Origin: Nostoc sp. LEGE 06077
GTDB taxonomy: Bacteria; Cyanobacteriota; Cyanobacteriia; Cyanobacteriales; Nostocaceae
Reading direction: 5' to 3'
DNA length: 64,000 nucleotides
Assembly (NCBI RefSeq): GCF_015207705.1
Contig: NZ_JADEWI010000028.1
Location: forward strand, 1-64,000
Shown here: piece by piece, positions 18,786 to 28,300 of the stretch
Layout: each line of letters begins with the position of its first letter
Numbering within the stretch: position 1 is the first letter of the stretch
Notes under the pieces: generated by a model
Database searches by the model: none
Told to the model about the DNA's origin: nothing
What the model saw: only the letters and a program-made list of their open reading frames with translations
Position numbers and translations under genes: made by a program

Positions 18786-20978
18786 ATGACCCCACCAATT
18801 GTTAAACGCTATCTGATTGCATTCGAGAAGTACAAGTGGATTGGACTAGCTAGTTTTGCGCTAGTTGTCGCTGGGTCGACAGTAGTAGCTATACAGCCAG
18901 ATCCACCTATTAACTACATCGCAGATGGCGCACTGACTTATAATCGTCCACCAGTTTCATTTTCGCTGACGGGGAATGAAATTCAGCAGCAAGGACAGGA
19001 ATTAAGCGAGGCTGCTTTGCTTTCAGATCAGATTATTGAAGCTACGGCAATAAAAGTTAATGTTAAGCCCAAAACTATTGGCACAAATGTTGCCTTAAAA
19101 TTACCAGAAAAAGCTAAGGCAGGAGAAGTTGCATCGACAGTTATTGATCTTAAATATAAAGATACTGATCCGAAGCGAGCGCAAGAGGTGCTTCAGGAAT
19201 TGATGCAAGCAATGATCAAGCTGAGTGGGGAGATTAACACAGGAAGGTTAAAAGCAATTATTCAAAAAATTGAAGAACGTTTACCCCAGGTTAGAGCGGA
19301 ATTACAAACAGCAGAAAAAAGATTGGAACAGTACGATCGCCGCGAACGACCAGCAATCTTATCAGCAGAAAATGGTAGTTTATTGGCAGGAATCACTAAT
19401 AGCCAAAATCAACAACGATTAATTCAATTAAATGTTGCGGGGATTGATGCTCAAATTCGCAGTTTGCAGGCAAAGTTAGGTTTAGATGTCAATAAAGCTT
19501 ATATTTCTTCGGCTTTAAGTGCTGACCCAATTTTGGGTAGTTTGCGAACACAACTATATCAAACAGAATCGCAAATTGCCTTGCTGCGGAAAGATTTGCG
19601 TGCTGAACATCCAACGATGATTCAGTTACAACGCCAAAAAGAAGCCACAGAGTTATTGATTCAACAGCGTGCTAATGAAGTTATTGGTGGTGGTGGTACA
19701 GCCGCACCTTTTTCTGGAGATATTTCGGGAATTCGCGCCCAAAGTAACTTAGACCCAGCCAGACAAGGGTTAGCGAATCAGATGGTAACTTTGCAAACCC
19801 AACGGGATACCCTGCAACAACAGTTAGCACAGCAAATCCGCGAAGAAGTCCGCCTCCGGCAAGAGTATTCTTTAATACCTAACAAGCAGTTAGAGCGATC
19901 GCGCTTAGAACAGGAAGTAGCCCTGAAAAAAGCAGTTTATGACCAAATGCAAGCCAAACTCACAGATTCTAAAACCGCAGAGGCAGAAACTGTTAGTAGT
20001 TTGACTGTTGCCCGTATACCGAGTATTATTCCTGAACCTACGAAAGTGAAGAGTGTACCAACCACTTTAGGAATTGGTGGTTTCTTAGGCTTGTTAGTGG
20101 GTGGTGGGGTGATATTTTTGCTGGGTTCCCTAGAAGGTGTTTTCAAAACCCAAGAAGATATCCGCGACAGCTTGAAGCAACGGGAAGTTGTGTTATTGGG
20201 TGAAATACCTTTAATGTCAGTAGAGCATTTAGCGTCTGATGTAGTTCCGGTAGTATTTTCCGTTGATTCGCCTTATTTGGAGTTTTATGAAAAATTCCGC
20301 AGTAATTTACGCCGTCTTGCAGGTAAAGACGTAAAGATATTATTAATTGCTAGTACTGGCGCTCAAGAAGGGAAAACAGTCAGTGCTTATAATTTAGGTG
20401 TGGCTTGCGCTCGTGCTGGCAAACGTACCTTAATTATTGAAACAGATTTGCGATCGCCCTCAAAGGCTACATCCCTAAACGTTACGCTTGACCCTGACGC
20501 TACTATTGAACCCTTGCGTTATTATGCCAGCTTGAGTGATTGTATTCGCCTAGTACCTGATATCGAAAATTTATACATTATTCCCAGTCCCGGCCCTGTG
20601 CTGCAATCACCAGCTATTATTGAATCTAGCGAAATGCGGCGGCTGATGGAAGATGCCCGTGAGCGTTATGATTTAGTAATTTTAGATAGTAGTCCCTTAA
20701 GTTACTCTAATGATCCTTTGCTGATTCAACCATACAGCGACGGCATAATATTGGTAGCGCGACCAAACTATACTCAAGAAAGTATGTTAGGTGAAGCCAT
20801 CGATCAATTACAAGAAGCTGAACTGGGATTATTGGGTGTAATTATCAATGGTGCAGATATTGAAGTTGCTTTACCAGAAACAACAGAACCATCACCCAGA
20901 TCTTCATCAGAACCAGAAGCAGTAATTGTGGAAGAAACTGATCAAGTTTCTGCCGGAGTAAATAACACTTACAACTAG
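18786..20978 (+). CDS. Wzc-like polysaccharide co-polymerase with BY-kinase-type ATPase domain
   Basis: The N-terminal Wzz-type chain-length domain has a membrane segment near residue 20, a long periplasmic coiled coil (about 140-400, Gln/Arg-rich) and a second membrane segment (GIGGFLGLLVGGGVIFLLGS, about 425-445). The cytoplasmic ATPase shows Walker A STGAQEGKT (about 521-530), Walker A' TLIIETDLRSPS and Walker B LVILDSSPL. It would control polymer length and export. The C-terminus has only one Tyr in its last ~20 residues, so the usual autophosphorylated Tyr cluster is missing; kinase activity is uncertain. A short TTGACTA heptamer repeat lies in the gap upstream. Confidence 0.9.
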   Translation: MTPPIVKRYLIAFEKYKWIGLASFALVVAGSTVVAIQPDPPINYIADGALTYNRPPVSFSLTGNEIQQQGQELSEAALLSDQIIEATAIKVNVKPKTIGTNVALKLPEKAKAGEVASTVIDLKYKDTDPKRAQEVLQELMQAMIKLSGEINTGRLKAIIQKIEERLPQVRAELQTAEKRLEQYDRRERPAILSAENGSLLAGITNSQNQQRLIQLNVAGIDAQIRSLQAKLGLDVNKAYISSALSADPILGSLRTQLYQTESQIALLRKDLRAEHPTMIQLQRQKEATELLIQQRANEVIGGGGTAAPFSGDISGIRAQSNLDPARQGLANQMVTLQTQRDTLQQQLAQQIREEVRLRQEYSLIPNKQLERSRLEQEVALKKAVYDQMQAKLTDSKTAEAETVSSLTVARIPSIIPEPTKVKSVPTTLGIGGFLGLLVGGGVIFLLGSLEGVFKTQEDIRDSLKQREVVLLGEIPLMSVEHLASDVVPVVFSVDSPYLEFYEKFRSNLRRLAGKDVKILLIASTGAQEGKTVSAYNLGVACARAGKRTLIIETDLRSPSKATSLNVTLDPDATIEPLRYYASLSDCIRLVPDIENLYIIPSPGPVLQSPAIIESSEMRRLMEDARERYDLVILDSSPLSYSNDPLLIQPYSDGIILVARPNYTQESMLGEAIDQLQEAELGLLGVIINGADIEVALPETTEPSPRSSSEPEAVIVEETDQVSAGVNNTYN

Positions 20979-21065
20979 TGAGGAATAAAAGTTTGGGGAT
21001 ACAAGGGTGTGGAAAATGAAACCTCGATACCCCAAATCCCTTGATATTCAGCACTTTGTTAAGGC

Positions 21066-21743
21066 TTATTCATAGTCGCGTTTAAATAAACCAAATAAGG
21101 GCGCAAGCATAACTCCAAAAACAAAGCCCCCGATGTGCGCCCAGTAAGCAACTCCCCCGGTTTGGACGCTCATATTAGCAGCAGCTTGGAGACTAGCAAG
21201 ACCAGATATCACATTCTGGATAAAGAAAATGCCAATAACTACCAGGGCTGGAACGCTAATTGTAGTCGCAAAAAAACCTAAGAATACTAAAGTTGTAATT
21301 CTGGCATGGGGAAAGCGGATGAGGTATGCGCCTAAAACCCCAGAAATTGCGCCACTAGCGCCCAAAGAAGGAATCGGCGAATTCATGCCAATAAACCACT
21401 GGCACAAAGCTGCTAAAGCGCCACAAGCTAAATAAAAAATTAGATATTTGAAATGCCCTAAACGGTCTTCGATATTGTTGCCAAAGACCCACAAGAACAC
21501 CATATTTGATATCAAGTGCCACCAACCACCGTGGAGAAACTGTGAGGTAATTAAAGTTATCCACTCACTAGAAAAGTTGTAGGTTAATTCGCGGGGTACT
21601 ACAGCGTACTCACCAAAAAAGAGATTTAATCGGGCATTAGACAAACTCACTTCATGAAGAAAAACTAAAACATTCATGCCAATCAAACCATAAGTGAAAT
21701 ACGGTGTGATTCGCGTCGGATTTTCGTCATAGAGTGGAAACAC
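21066..21743 (-). CDS. Rhomboid-family intramembrane serine protease (copy 1)
   Basis: This is a six-helix membrane protease that cuts substrates within the bilayer. The 225 residues show the WWHLISNMVFLWVFG region of helix 2 (with the oxyanion-side His/Asn), the catalytic Ser in LGASGAISGVLGAY and the catalytic His in YWAHIGGFVFG. Translation starts with GTG at 21743, preceded by AGGAAAAA. A close paralogue lies immediately upstream on the same strand (21894-22613). The substrate is unknown. It is convergent with the Wzc-like gene. Confidence 0.93.
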   Translation of the reverse strand: MFPLYDENPTRITPYFTYGLIGMNVLVFLHEVSLSNARLNLFFGEYAVVPRELTYNFSSEWITLITSQFLHGGWWHLISNMVFLWVFGNNIEDRLGHFKYLIFYLACGALAALCQWFIGMNSPIPSLGASGAISGVLGAYLIRFPHARITTLVFLGFFATTISVPALVVIGIFFIQNVISGLASLQAAANMSVQTGGVAYWAHIGGFVFGVMLAPLFGLFKRDYE

Positions 21744-21893
21744 AGGTGTTTTTCCTAATTATCAATTAACTGCAATATAGCTCGTCTGGCTGGCAGTTGA
21801 AAAATTTGGATAATTGCACCTGTGGTGTAGTGCTGAGTGCTGAGTTGACAGTGCGGAGTATAAACTCAGCCTACTCAAAGCTGTTGACAGCAC

Positions 21894-22613
21894 TTAGCTG
21901 TACCATGATTCTTCTGGGGATTTGTCGCTAAATAAACCTAAAACCGGGCCAAGAATTGCGCCAAAGATGAACCCGCCTGCGTGCGCCCAATAGGCAATAC
22001 CACCGCTTTCCATCCCTATATTAGTAGGAGTTTCTAAACTGGCAAGTCCGTAGAAAGATTGCTGGAGAAACCAAAATCCTAAAAAGAAATAGGCGGGAAC
22101 CCGGAAAGTTGGGAAGAAAATTCCTAAAGGTACAACACCGAGAATTTCTGCTTTGGGGAAGCGGAGAATGTATGCACCCATAACTCCCGCGATCGCACCA
22201 CTAGCACCCAAAGACGGAATGTTAGAATCTTGGGAGAAATACCACTGGGTCAAAGACGCTAAAAGACCACAAGCTAAATAAAACAACAGATATTTGGCAT
22301 GACCTAATTTATCTTCGACGTTGTTACCAAATATCCATAAAAACAACATATTGCCAGCTAAGTGCAAAAAACCACCATGCAAAAATTGCGAAGTAATTAA
22401 AGTTGCCCATTCTGGTACTGGTTGATGCACAGAAACACCAGCAAAACTTAAACTCAGTTCGCGGGGAACAACCGCCGCAAGGTGTAAAAAGCCATCTAAT
22501 GCTTGTGGCGGAAGGCTACTTTCATAGATAAATGCCAGAACATTAGCGGCAATTAAACCGTAAGTTACATAAGGCGTAATTTCTGTAGGATTATTATCTT
22601 TAATGGGAACCAC
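21894..22613 (-). CDS. Rhomboid-family intramembrane serine protease (copy 2)
   Basis: A paralogue of the adjacent gene with the same motifs: FLHLAGNMLFLWIFG, the catalytic Ser in LGASGAIAGVMGAY and the catalytic His in YWAHAGGFIFG. Compared with copy 1 it carries an insertion before the second helix (FAGVSVHQPVPEWATL). The start is set at the GTG at 22613, because the block AGGAAAAACGCCCGTG aligns with the ribosome-binding site and GTG start of copy 1 (AGGAAAAACACCTGTG), giving 239 residues. A longer frame to 22649 lacks this support. The pair arose by tandem duplication. Confidence 0.92.
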   Translation of the reverse strand: MVPIKDNNPTEITPYVTYGLIAANVLAFIYESSLPPQALDGFLHLAAVVPRELSLSFAGVSVHQPVPEWATLITSQFLHGGFLHLAGNMLFLWIFGNNVEDKLGHAKYLLFYLACGLLASLTQWYFSQDSNIPSLGASGAIAGVMGAYILRFPKAEILGVVPLGIFFPTFRVPAYFFLGFWFLQQSFYGLASLETPTNIGMESGGIAYWAHAGGFIFGAILGPVLGLFSDKSPEESWYS

Positions 22614-22849
22614 GGGCGTTTTTCCTGATTTTTGAGAAACTAGCCTCAAATTACCGAATATTCCTAGTAATTTCTTCTACCTCTTGGCTAGATTATGACT
22701 TACGCAAATGTCATATTTTTTCGCTTAGGCTGTCAATATTCCAAAAAACACCTATCACCTCTCCCCTAGCCCCTGGTTATAAGAGGGATTGACGATCGCT
22801 CACTTCAACTGAAATGATGCAGAATAATGCACATTATTTCAGCTAATTC

Positions 22850-23488
22850 ATGCTTTTTAGCAATTCTTTAGAAAATCAACTGCAACAGTGGGATGATATC
22901 ATTCGCAGTCAACCAAATAATCCTAAAGCTTATATCCGGCGCGGTATGGTGAAATTCCAATTAGCCAAAATTGATGAATCTATTCAAGATTTTGACACAG
23001 CCGAAAACATAGAACCTCGCCTCAAACCATACCTCTGGCAACGGGGCTTATCTTATTATTATGCTGAAAGGTTTGCGGAAGGCGCTCAACAGTTTGAAAT
23101 TGATTTGACGGTGAATGCTAATGATGTCGAAGAAACTGTATGGCGCTATCTTTGTCTAGCGCGTTTGCAAGGTGTGGAAGTAGCACGTAATTCTCTCTTA
23201 AAAGTTAAAAATGACCCCAGACGAGTGCTGCGCTTCATATATGATTTGTTTGCGGGAAATTGTACACCCGAAGAAGTTTTAACTGTTGGAGAATCAGAAG
23301 GAATTAAGGGGAAATTTTATAGTCATCTTTATCTAGGATTGTATTATGAATCTGCAAACAACTTGAATTTAGCTCAAGAGTATATAGTCAAAGCTGCCGA
23401 TAAATACCAGATTAATGATTATATGTGGTATTTGGCGCAAGTACATAAAAAGTTACGGGTTTGGTCGGAATTCACTCAAAATCTGTGA
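22850..23488 (+). CDS. TPR-repeat protein
   Basis: A soluble 212-residue protein built of tetratricopeptide-like helical pairs: NPKAYIRRGMVKFQLAKIDE, then PYLWQRGLSYYYAERFAEGA, and FYSHLYLGLYYESANNLNLA. TPRs mediate protein contacts. No signal peptide or enzyme motif is visible. It lies 138 bp upstream of a P-loop ATPase and 1.9 kb upstream of a TPR-STAND-WD40 protein on the same strand, so it may be an adaptor in the same signalling assembly; this is inference from neighbourhood only. Confidence 0.75.
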   Translation: MLFSNSLENQLQQWDDIIRSQPNNPKAYIRRGMVKFQLAKIDESIQDFDTAENIEPRLKPYLWQRGLSYYYAERFAEGAQQFEIDLTVNANDVEETVWRYLCLARLQGVEVARNSLLKVKNDPRRVLRFIYDLFAGNCTPEEVLTVGESEGIKGKFYSHLYLGLYYESANNLNLAQEYIVKAADKYQINDYMWYLAQVHKKLRVWSEFTQNL

Positions 23489-23626
23489 TTTTTTTGTCGT
23501 TAATTAATTTCTCTGGAAACATAGCATAACAGCCTTCACCTGAATTAGTCTGCATATATCCACATTAAAAACCATATAATCACAAGCATAAGCGGTAGTG
23601 TCAGGCTGATTTCGGGTGATTTAGCA

Positions 23627-24931
23627 ATGAAACTGGATTTAGTCAGATTTTCTCAGGCTTGCAATCCCAGCAAGACTTTGACGGTTAGTAAAGCAGAAGA
23701 TAGACAATATTATATTGATTTTGCCAAAGTGCGGGGTGGCAAGATTATTGAAGAATTGAAACGGACAATTGCGCGACTTTCAGCCGACGAACCAACTTGT
23801 CAATTATTTACCGGACATATTGGCTGTGGAAAATCAACAGAATTACAACGGCTAAAACTAGAGTTGGAAGATTTGGGATTTCATGTAGTGTATTTTGAGT
23901 CCAGCCAAAGTTTAGATGTGGGAGATGTTGATATTACAGATATTTTACTGGCGATCGCACGGGAAGTTAGTCAAAGCTTAGAAGCAATTAAAATTAAACT
24001 CAAGCCGGGATATTTTCAAAACCTGTTTACAGAAATTGTCGATTTTTTGCAAACACCTCTGGATATTGGTGTAGAAGCTGAGTTGTCTGTAGGTATTGGG
24101 AAATTAACTGCTAAAACAAAAGATAGCCCAAAACTGCGAAGTCAATTGCGGCAATATTTAGAACCACGCACCAGCAGTATTTTAGAGTCAATTAATCAAG
24201 AACTCCTCAAACCTGCCAGAAAAACACTTAAACAGCAAGGTAAACAAGGACTGGTAGTGATAGTTGATAACCTTGACCGCATTGATAATTCTTTAAAACC
24301 TTCTGGTTATTATCAGCCAGAATATTTATTTGTCGAACGCGGTGAACAATTAAACCAGCTAAGTTGTCACGTCGTCTATACCATTCCTTTGGTATTGATT
24401 TTTTCTAATGCTTTGGGGAGGCTAACAAATCGCTTTGGCGTTGACCCTAAAGTGTTACCGATGGTTCCTGTGCAATTTCCAGATGGAACTAAATTTACTG
24501 AAGGAATTACACTACTAAAACAAATGGTAATGGCGCGGGCGTTTCCGGGGGTGAGTTGGGAACAAAGCCAGCATTTAATTACAGAGGTTTTTGATAGTCC
24601 TGAAACATTAGAAAGACTGTGCTTAGTAAGCGGTGGTCATTTGCGGAACTTACTCATGATATTGTTTCGCTGTCTGCAACAAGAAGACCCGCCAATTTCC
24701 TGGGAATGTGTCAATAGAGTAATTAAAAAACGCTGCAACGAACTAACTTTGGCAATTACCGCAGATGAATGGGAAGTATTGCGGGAAGTCGCCCAAGGAA
24801 AAAGCCTAAGAGGTCATGAAAAATATGACCTTTTGCTCCGCAATATGTTTGTATTTGAATATCGAGATGAGGATGGTTCGTGGTTTGATATTAATCCGAT
24901 TTTGGCGGAGGCTAGAGAATTTAGGTTGTAA
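23627..24931 (+). CDS. P-loop ATPase (AAA/STAND-like), function unknown
   Basis: A 434-residue cytosolic protein with a clear Walker A, GHIGCGKST (about residues 63-71), and Walker B, LVVIVDNLDRID (about 209-220). A later segment (ERLCLVSGGHLRNLLMIL, about 330) resembles the sensor/lid region of STAND and Cdc6-like ATPases. The C-terminal part (WEVLREVAQGKS through LLRNMFVFEYRDEDGSWFDI) looks like a winged-helix domain. The layout suggests a switch ATPase. It precedes the giant WD40-STAND gene; the 438-bp gap between them is filled by transposon and REP remnants, so they may once have been closer. Confidence 0.75.
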   Translation: MKLDLVRFSQACNPSKTLTVSKAEDRQYYIDFAKVRGGKIIEELKRTIARLSADEPTCQLFTGHIGCGKSTELQRLKLELEDLGFHVVYFESSQSLDVGDVDITDILLAIAREVSQSLEAIKIKLKPGYFQNLFTEIVDFLQTPLDIGVEAELSVGIGKLTAKTKDSPKLRSQLRQYLEPRTSSILESINQELLKPARKTLKQQGKQGLVVIVDNLDRIDNSLKPSGYYQPEYLFVERGEQLNQLSCHVVYTIPLVLIFSNALGRLTNRFGVDPKVLPMVPVQFPDGTKFTEGITLLKQMVMARAFPGVSWEQSQHLITEVFDSPETLERLCLVSGGHLRNLLMILFRCLQQEDPPISWECVNRVIKKRCNELTLAITADEWEVLREVAQGKSLRGHEKYDLLLRNMFVFEYRDEDGSWFDINPILAEAREFRL

Positions 24932-24949
24932 GAGCGGATCGCAATTAAT

Positions 24950-25177
24950 TTACCATTTGGAAGGATTATGGGGATGCAATTGATCTACATTCCAAGATAG
25001 GGGATTGGTTTGCACGTATTGACGAATTTTCTCTAAGGCTGCTTCATGGCGGATAATGCGATCGTAGTAATTACGTTGCCACACTGGGGCTTTAGGTGTA
25101 TTGCGGTTGATGTTGATTTGTTTGGTTGTTGCTGATTTGAATCCGGCAATCAATGATGAAATAGACCGAGGCTTCAT
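24950..25177 (-). pseudogene. RAYT (REP-associated tyrosine transposase, IS200-like) C-terminal remnant
   Basis: Reading from the ATG at 25177, 75 residues (MKPRSISSLIAGFKSATTKQ, then PVWQRNYYDRIIRHEAALEK and IRQYVQTNPLSWNVDQLHP) match the C-terminal half of cyanobacterial RAYT transposases. The HUH motif and the front half of the domain are missing; in their place the frame runs into REP-like palindromes (25209-25340). It is a dead fragment next to the palindromes this family is known to mobilise. The open frame can be extended to 25282, but that part merely translates the repeats. Confidence 0.75.
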
Positions 25178-25208
25178 TGGGGGTATGGCATTTTTGCCGT
25201 TTCCTGAA

Positions 25209-25340
25209 TGTAGGGGCGAATGGCCATAATGTAGAGGCGAACGGCCGTTCGCCCCTACGAAAATCTCGTTGATCAAATCCACATTTCGCCCCTACGAAAA
25301 TCTCGTTGATCGCGACGTTCGCCCTTACCACAATCACGCT
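25209..25340. repeat. REP-like palindrome cluster next to RAYT remnant
   Basis: A near-perfect 28-nt palindrome lies at 25231-25258 (half-site GTAGAGGCGAACGG, centre CGGCCG). A partial copy precedes it at 25210, and two direct copies of a 27-nt unit containing TTCGCCCCTACGAAAATCTC lie at 25248-25274 and 25285-25311. The same palindrome occurs in perfect form at 31650-31677. The cluster fills most of the gap before the WD40-STAND gene. Confidence 0.85.
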
Positions 25341-25369
25341 TTTCACGACAATGACTGAATAATTTTGTT

Positions 25370-28300
25370 ATGACTGAAAATCTCACCCTTAATAATGAGC
25401 ATTCATTACAAACTTTAGTTAGAGCAATTACTCTTTCTCAGGGTCAATTTTCACTGATTTTGTTGCGGTGTAATTATGCTGATTTGCGGCGACGTATTAG
25501 CCAAAGATTACACCAAATTTCTCCTATAAACATACACGAAATTACTATACCAGCATCAGTCAAAACGCTGTACACAAGCATAACTGAAGAACTAGGAAAT
25601 ATACAGCCTCCCGCATTGATGGTATTTGGCTTAGAGAATGTTAAAGACATTGATACGATGCTGACTGCGGCTAATAGGGTGAGGGAAGAGTTTAGCAGCA
25701 ACTTTCCTTTCCCGATATTGCTGTGGGTGAATGACTTAGTTTTGCAAAAGTTTATCAGACTAGCGACTGATTTAGAAAATTGGTCAACTATTATTGAGTT
25801 TGAAAACTCCACTCATGAGTTAATTGCATTTATTCAGCAACAAACTGAGGCAATATTCACTAGTAAAATAATTCTTAATTTGCAGACTTGTTGGGAGTTA
25901 GAAAAAGCAATTCAAGATTTGCAAAGTCGCGGCGAAGTTTTAACACCATCATTACAGGCTAATTTAGAATATGTGCGTGGATTGCACAATTATTTGGCTG
26001 ACAAAATAGATGTGGCTGTTGAACATTATCAACAAAGTTTGAGTTTTTGGCGACAAAGTGAAGATTTAGAACGACAAGGTATATTATTAGCTCATATTGC
26101 TTTAGCTTATGAACGTCAAGCAGTAATTGATAAAACAGAAAATCAACGTTATTGGCAATTGGCTCAAGAATATTTGCAGCAAGCACTGGATATTTTAGAG
26201 CAAGGCGAATATTTAAATTTAGTAGCGCAGTATATTAATAAATTGGGTGAAATACTGCAAAATTTAAATGCTTGGGCTGAGTTAGAAAGTCTGGCGAATC
26301 AATCATTATTGTTGCAGCAAGAATATGGCACACCGTTGCAATTGGCTCAAGCTTACGGCTTTTTAGCAGAGGTGGCTGTAGAGAATTCGCGGTGGAATGA
26401 AGCAAATCAATTTGCCCAACAGGCTTTGCACATTTTAGATAATACTCCTGATGTCCAGCTATATATATATAGTTGGTATCGGTTGATATTAGCTCAATCA
26501 CAACAGGGTTTGGGTGATATTACAGCCGCAATTCATAGTTTAGAAATGGCGCGAGAATCTGCCAATCATCAATATAATCCACAGTTATATATTTCTATTT
26601 TAGAGAAATTACGTTTACTTTATTTTGAACAAGGTGAATATCTCAAAGCTTTTAATTTTAAACAAGAACAATTACAAATAGAACAGCAATATGGATTTCG
26701 GGCTTTTGTTGGGGCTTCTTATTTAAATCCTCAGAGAAAGGTGATTAATCCTTACGTTGCACAAGTTATGGAAGACCCCTCTCCAAACCTCTCACACCAG
26801 TTGCTACAACGGGGGGAACCCCCGCAACGCACTGGTTCCCCTGCAAGGAGAGAGGCTTTAAATATTCCCCCTTCCCTCACAGGGAAGGGGGTTAGGGGGT
26901 TAGGTCAACTAGATAATACTGGGACAGTTGCTCAAGAAATTGCGGCTTCTGGGCGAGAAATAGATGTCAACAGATTGCGGGTGAGAATCAGCGAAAACCA
27001 GCATAAATTAACTATCATTCATGGTCAATCGGGTGTAGGTAAAAGTTCAATTTTACAAGCGGGTTTAATTCCGGCTTTGCAACAGCAACCCATAGGTGAA
27101 CGTGATGCTTTGCCAATTTTGATTAGAGTTTATACAGAGTGGGTGACTGTTTTAGGGCGGCGGTTGAGTGAGGAATTTGAGGCGGTTAGAGAAAAGAAAT
27201 TAACTGTGAATCTTGATTCAGTGACAGCGATTCAATCACAGTTGCAGAATAATGAAGACCGGAATTTATTAACAGTTTTAATTTTTGACCAGTTTGAAGA
27301 GTTTTTCTTTGTTTACCCAGATAAGGCGCAGCGGCTTGAGTTTTATGAGTTTTTGCGGGTTTGTTTGGATATACCTTTTGTTAAGATTGTGCTGTCTTTG
27401 CGGGAAGATTATTTACATTATTTATTAGAGTTAGAAAGACTGTTTAATTTAAGTGCAGTTAATAATAATATTTTAGATAAAGGTATTCGGTATTATTTGG
27501 GTAACTTTTCACCAGATGATACTAAAAAGGTTATTCAAAGTTTAACTGAGAATACCCAATTTTATTTAGAGCCTAGATTAGTTGAGCAATTAGTTAGTGA
27601 TTTAGCTGGGGAATTGGGAGAAGTGCGCCCAATTGAATTGCAAATTGTGGGGGCGCAATTGCAAACAGATTGCATTACAACGCTAGAACAGTATCAGCAG
27701 GTTGGCACGAAAGAGAAACTGGTTGAGCAGTTTTTAGAAGATGTGATTCAAGATTGTGGCGCAGGTAATGAACAAGTGGCGCGATTGGTTTTATATTTAT
27801 TAACAGATGAGAATGGAACGCGACCACTGAAAACTCGTGCGGAGTTAGCGGAAGATTTGGTGGCGGAAGCTGACAAGTTAAATTTGGTTTTAGATATTGT
27901 TGTGAAGTCGGGGTTAGTGTTGCTATTGCCAGGATCACCAGCAGACCGTTATCAGTTAGTGCATGATTATTTGGTGGCTTTTATTCGGCAGCAACAGGGA
28001 AATGAAATATTAGCAGAGTTGGCAAGAGAAAGAGAACAGCGTCAACTAACAGAAGAAGAATTAAAACGGGTTGAACAGAAAAATAAAATATTAGCTGATG
28101 CTCAAACTGAAGCTGACCAGAAAATTAAGCAAGGACGTAATCGTTTGCTGCTGAGTTCTGGTTTATCTATATGTTTATTAGTAGTGACAAGTTGGTATGC
28201 TTTTAGTCTATTTCAACAAGCAAAATCAGCTAAGATAAAACAGCAAGAGTCAGAAATCAAATTCACCGTAGCTCAACAGGGTTTGCAAGAAGTTAATCAA

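Noticed and set aside
25210-25340. Direct repeats considered as a CRISPR array
   Set aside because: The repeats are palindromic, unevenly spaced and shared with 31480-31677; there are no regular spacers and no cas genes.
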